Shown: positions 59,143 to 62,632 of the stretch, piece by piece | How the letters are laid out: the number at the start of each line of letters is the position of its first letter | Numbering within the stretch: the stretch's first letter is position 1 | Assembly: GCF_007096355.1 (NCBI RefSeq) | Contig: NZ_VKDF01000015.1 | Coordinates: 1-62,632, forward strand | DNA from: Paracoccus sp. M683 | GTDB lineage: Bacteria > Pseudomonadota > Alphaproteobacteria > Rhodobacterales > Rhodobacteraceae | Direction: 5' to 3' | DNA length: 62,632 nucleotides | Notes under the pieces: model-generated | What the model was told of the DNA's origin: nothing | What the model saw: the letters and a program-made list of their open reading frames with translations, nothing else | Database searches by the model: none | Translations under genes and position numbers: made by a program

Positions 59143-59385
59143 ATGTCGGGATCGGGAGAACAGATCGGGGAGGCCGCCGAGCCAGACAGGAATATCGGCA
59201 AGATCATCCATGTGGATATGGATGCGTTCTATGCCTCGGTCGAGCAGCGCGACAAGCCGGAGTTGCGGGGCAAGCCGGTCGCTCCTAACCTAGCGCAGCT
59301 TCGGTCGAGTTCGAGATGTCAAGCGGCGGTACGTGCCCTCTCGAAGTTGCGCGACCTGTACCCCTCGGACTATCTTGAGGAATGA
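59143..59385 (+). pseudogene. dinB: dinB (DNA polymerase IV) N-terminal stub
   Basis: The first 45 residues, including IGKIIHVDMDAFYASVEQRD and RGKPVA, are the Y-family N-terminus with catalytic Asp (DMDAFYASVE). After KPVA (about 59284) the sequence departs from DinB and reads on for 35 unrelated residues (ALSKLRDLYPSDYLEE) to a stop. The rest of dinB is not in the window to its right. The stub follows yedK by 9 bp, so it was part of the SOS operon before an insertion or deletion. Confidence 0.85.
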
Positions 59386-60245
59386 TGCAAAGCACCGCTC
59401 CAGATCCCAATAAGCAACCGGAAATACTCGGTCGAACACGCCGGCTGACGCCGCAGCACAGAATCACCTTCGACCAGATATTTCACAGTGGTGGTGGCTA
59501 CGTTCTGAATTTCTCTGACCGGACCATGGGTGAATGGTTTGAAGAATTCTTCGATTTCAATATTTTTGACGAACGTTATCAGATCGAGGGCGATAGCAAG
59601 GGCAAGACGCTGAGGGGTTTTATCGAGGTCGCCGAGCCACGCCTCGTTGCTCGCGTCCTTCGCGCACTATGGGACTATCGTTGTAGCCTGGACGGTTTCG
59701 TGGAAGACAATTCCGATCAGGAGACGCGACTCAAGATGTGGCTCGAACAGTTCACCAACGAGTTGGAGAACTCCTCATCGCTTAATCTGGACGAGGCGTT
59801 CAAGGACTTCTCGAGCGATACGACTTTGCCCAAGCTACGAGCGTCGATCGCTGGGGATCTGATCGGCAACAAGCCTGATGTGGCACTCGATCGCATACAC
59901 ACATACTGCGTGAAGCGGTTCCGTGCACTGCTAGCGGATCGAGGTATGCCGTGCGATCCATCGACACCACTACACGCCATTTTCGGTGCATATGGCAAAG
60001 CGGTGCGAGATGAAGGTGTAGTGAGCCAATTTGCACTACCGACCCTGCGCGTTCAGCATAAGCTCTTTGAAGGTCTCAATGACGCGCGCAACAAGCGCTC
60101 TTTCGCGCATGACAACGACCTCCTTGCTGTTTCGGAGGCGCGGTTCATCGTCGATTGCGTATTGGCATCGCTTTCCTTCATCGAACGGATCGAGGCCGAC
60201 CGGGACTCAGCAAACACCACTTCGGACAACGAGATTCCGTTCTAG
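59382..60245 (+). CDS. Abi_C-type abortive-infection-like protein
   Basis: This 287-residue protein begins MMQSTAPDPNKQPEILGRTR and ends with FEGLNDARNKRSFAHDN, EARFIVDCVLASLSFIERIE, the Abi_C (abortive infection C-terminal) signature. The N-terminal part is helical (MGEWFEEFFDFNIFDE). Its base composition is less GC-rich than the neighbours, which suggests recent transfer. The start overlaps the stop of the dinB stub (ATGATG), so it may use that operon's transcription. Confidence 0.72.
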   Translation: MMQSTAPDPNKQPEILGRTRRLTPQHRITFDQIFHSGGGYVLNFSDRTMGEWFEEFFDFNIFDERYQIEGDSKGKTLRGFIEVAEPRLVARVLRALWDYRCSLDGFVEDNSDQETRLKMWLEQFTNELENSSSLNLDEAFKDFSSDTTLPKLRASIAGDLIGNKPDVALDRIHTYCVKRFRALLADRGMPCDPSTPLHAIFGAYGKAVRDEGVVSQFALPTLRVQHKLFEGLNDARNKRSFAHDNDLLAVSEARFIVDCVLASLSFIERIEADRDSANTTSDNEIPF

Positions 60246-60566
60246 AATTGCCCTTCTTGCTCGGGGTCAGGCCACCTGGTCCAACTGTCGACCCAGCCAA
60301 GTATTGCAGCTGCCCCCTGCCCGCATTAGACTGACCTCAGGACATGGCTGGAACGTCGCGCTGTGCGAGCAGATGTTCAAATCTCCTGGCGAGCCGCAAA
60401 TTCGCACATCGTCGCGCCAGTATTTTTGCGACGCCATGCTGCTCAGGACTACGCCAATGCCCGACCCAGCCCTCCATTCCCCGCCGAACGCCGCCGGGCG
60501 CTTCTCTGTAATGCATTGGAAATGCTGCGTAGTCTCTGTGCACGCTCTTCAGGGATCGGCACGGGA
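60246..60566. other. 321-bp region upstream of the recombinase unit
   Basis: I see no convincing gene. A plus-strand frame from 60363 reads into the small protein at 60567, but its early part resembles no family. The promoter for the recombinase unit should lie here. Confidence 0.4.
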
Positions 60567-60767
60567 ATGGCACGGCAACGACAAACCACCGCATCGAAGC
60601 TTCGGCTGGTCACCGAGACCACCGATGAAGCCGTTGCGCGCGTTGCTGGCACCCGCAACCCCGACCCCCGCCTCGCCGATCTCGTCCGGCAACTCGCCCG
60701 GCAGGCTGCGGGCGATTTCGTCCAACAGGAGACGGCCCGATTGGCGGGCGGCCGCCTCCCAGACTGA
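60567..60767 (+). CDS. Small recombinase-associated protein
   Basis: This 66-residue basic protein reads MARQRQTTASKLRLVTETTD and then AVARVAGTRNPDPRLADLVRQL. Small proteins with this pattern commonly precede large serine recombinases in alphaproteobacteria. It may be a directionality or regulatory partner. It ends 9 bp before the recombinase start. Function unproven. Confidence 0.55.
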   Translation: MARQRQTTASKLRLVTETTDEAVARVAGTRNPDPRLADLVRQLARQAAGDFVQQETARLAGGRLPD

Positions 60768-60776
60768 GGTGTCCGC

Positions 60777-62567
<1,791 letters not shown>

Positions 62568-62632
62568 CCAATTGCGCAGACAATTGAGTATGCGCAGGTA
62601 TTTCATCGTTTCAGAGAGAGCTCCGTTTCTTT

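Overview
The window is GC-rich (about 63-65% by eye). Its gene families (alphaproteobacterial-type conjugation genes, a GTTC-N7-GTTC LexA box, imuA-imuB-dnaE2) indicate an alphaproteobacterium. I cannot place it further; Rhodobacterales or Sphingomonadales are plausible. Most of the window looks like an integrated conjugative element (ICE) or a plasmid-derived island, ending at an initiator tRNA gene on the right.

Layout: (1) 1-2.2 kb is wreckage: the right end of an IS66-family element sits in an IS110-family fragment, which itself truncates an OLD-family nuclease gene. (2) 2.5-12.2 kb, all on the minus strand, is the transfer/replication block in the order typical of alphaproteobacterial ICEs: AlpA-like regulator, repA, parA, DNA methyltransferase, RHH protein, DUF2840, traF, DUF736, transglycosylase, relaxase, traG, CopG. 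The trb mating-pair genes expected next are absent from the window. (3) 12.8-27.2 kb is a copper-resistance cargo: c-type cytochrome, ATP-grasp-like protein, two CopL-like secreted proteins, multicopper oxidase, a CDF transporter with an unusual metal site, two Cu(I)-type P1B ATPases (one frameshifted), DUF411, DUF305-YVTN fusion, DUF305, copZ and cueR. Three MerR-type long-spacer promoters are visible. (4) 27.2-28.6 kb holds decayed phage/GTA-like and DUF2285 genes.

(5) 28.6-48.0 kb is a minus-strand ICE backbone block (regulators, ssb, DUF2493, TOPRIM primase, Sbno-like helicase/methyltransferase, ardB-like, ParB, DUF2958, ardC and many small conserved hypotheticals), with a vapBC pair on the plus strand. 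Two families of repeated leader elements occur here. Six genes or operons, including both antirestriction genes and parB, share a leader made of a GAGAG box, a covarying stem with a purine-rich loop, and the ribosome binding site. Three others share a GC hairpin followed by a CGTTTCAGGAG box. The first family is the most interesting signal in the window: it could be single-stranded promoters or RNA regulators for early expression in a new host.

(6) 48.5-52.7 kb is a two-gene PD-(D/E)xK nuclease plus SF2 helicase module, resembling Hachiman-type anti-phage systems. (7) 52.8-59.1 kb is an SOS mutagenesis block (imuA-imuB-dnaE2 divergent from a yedK-like gene, with a LexA box between). (8) 59.1-62.6 kb holds a dinB stub, an Abi_C-type protein, a small protein and a large serine recombinase whose stop codon lies inside an oppositely transcribed tRNA-fMet gene.
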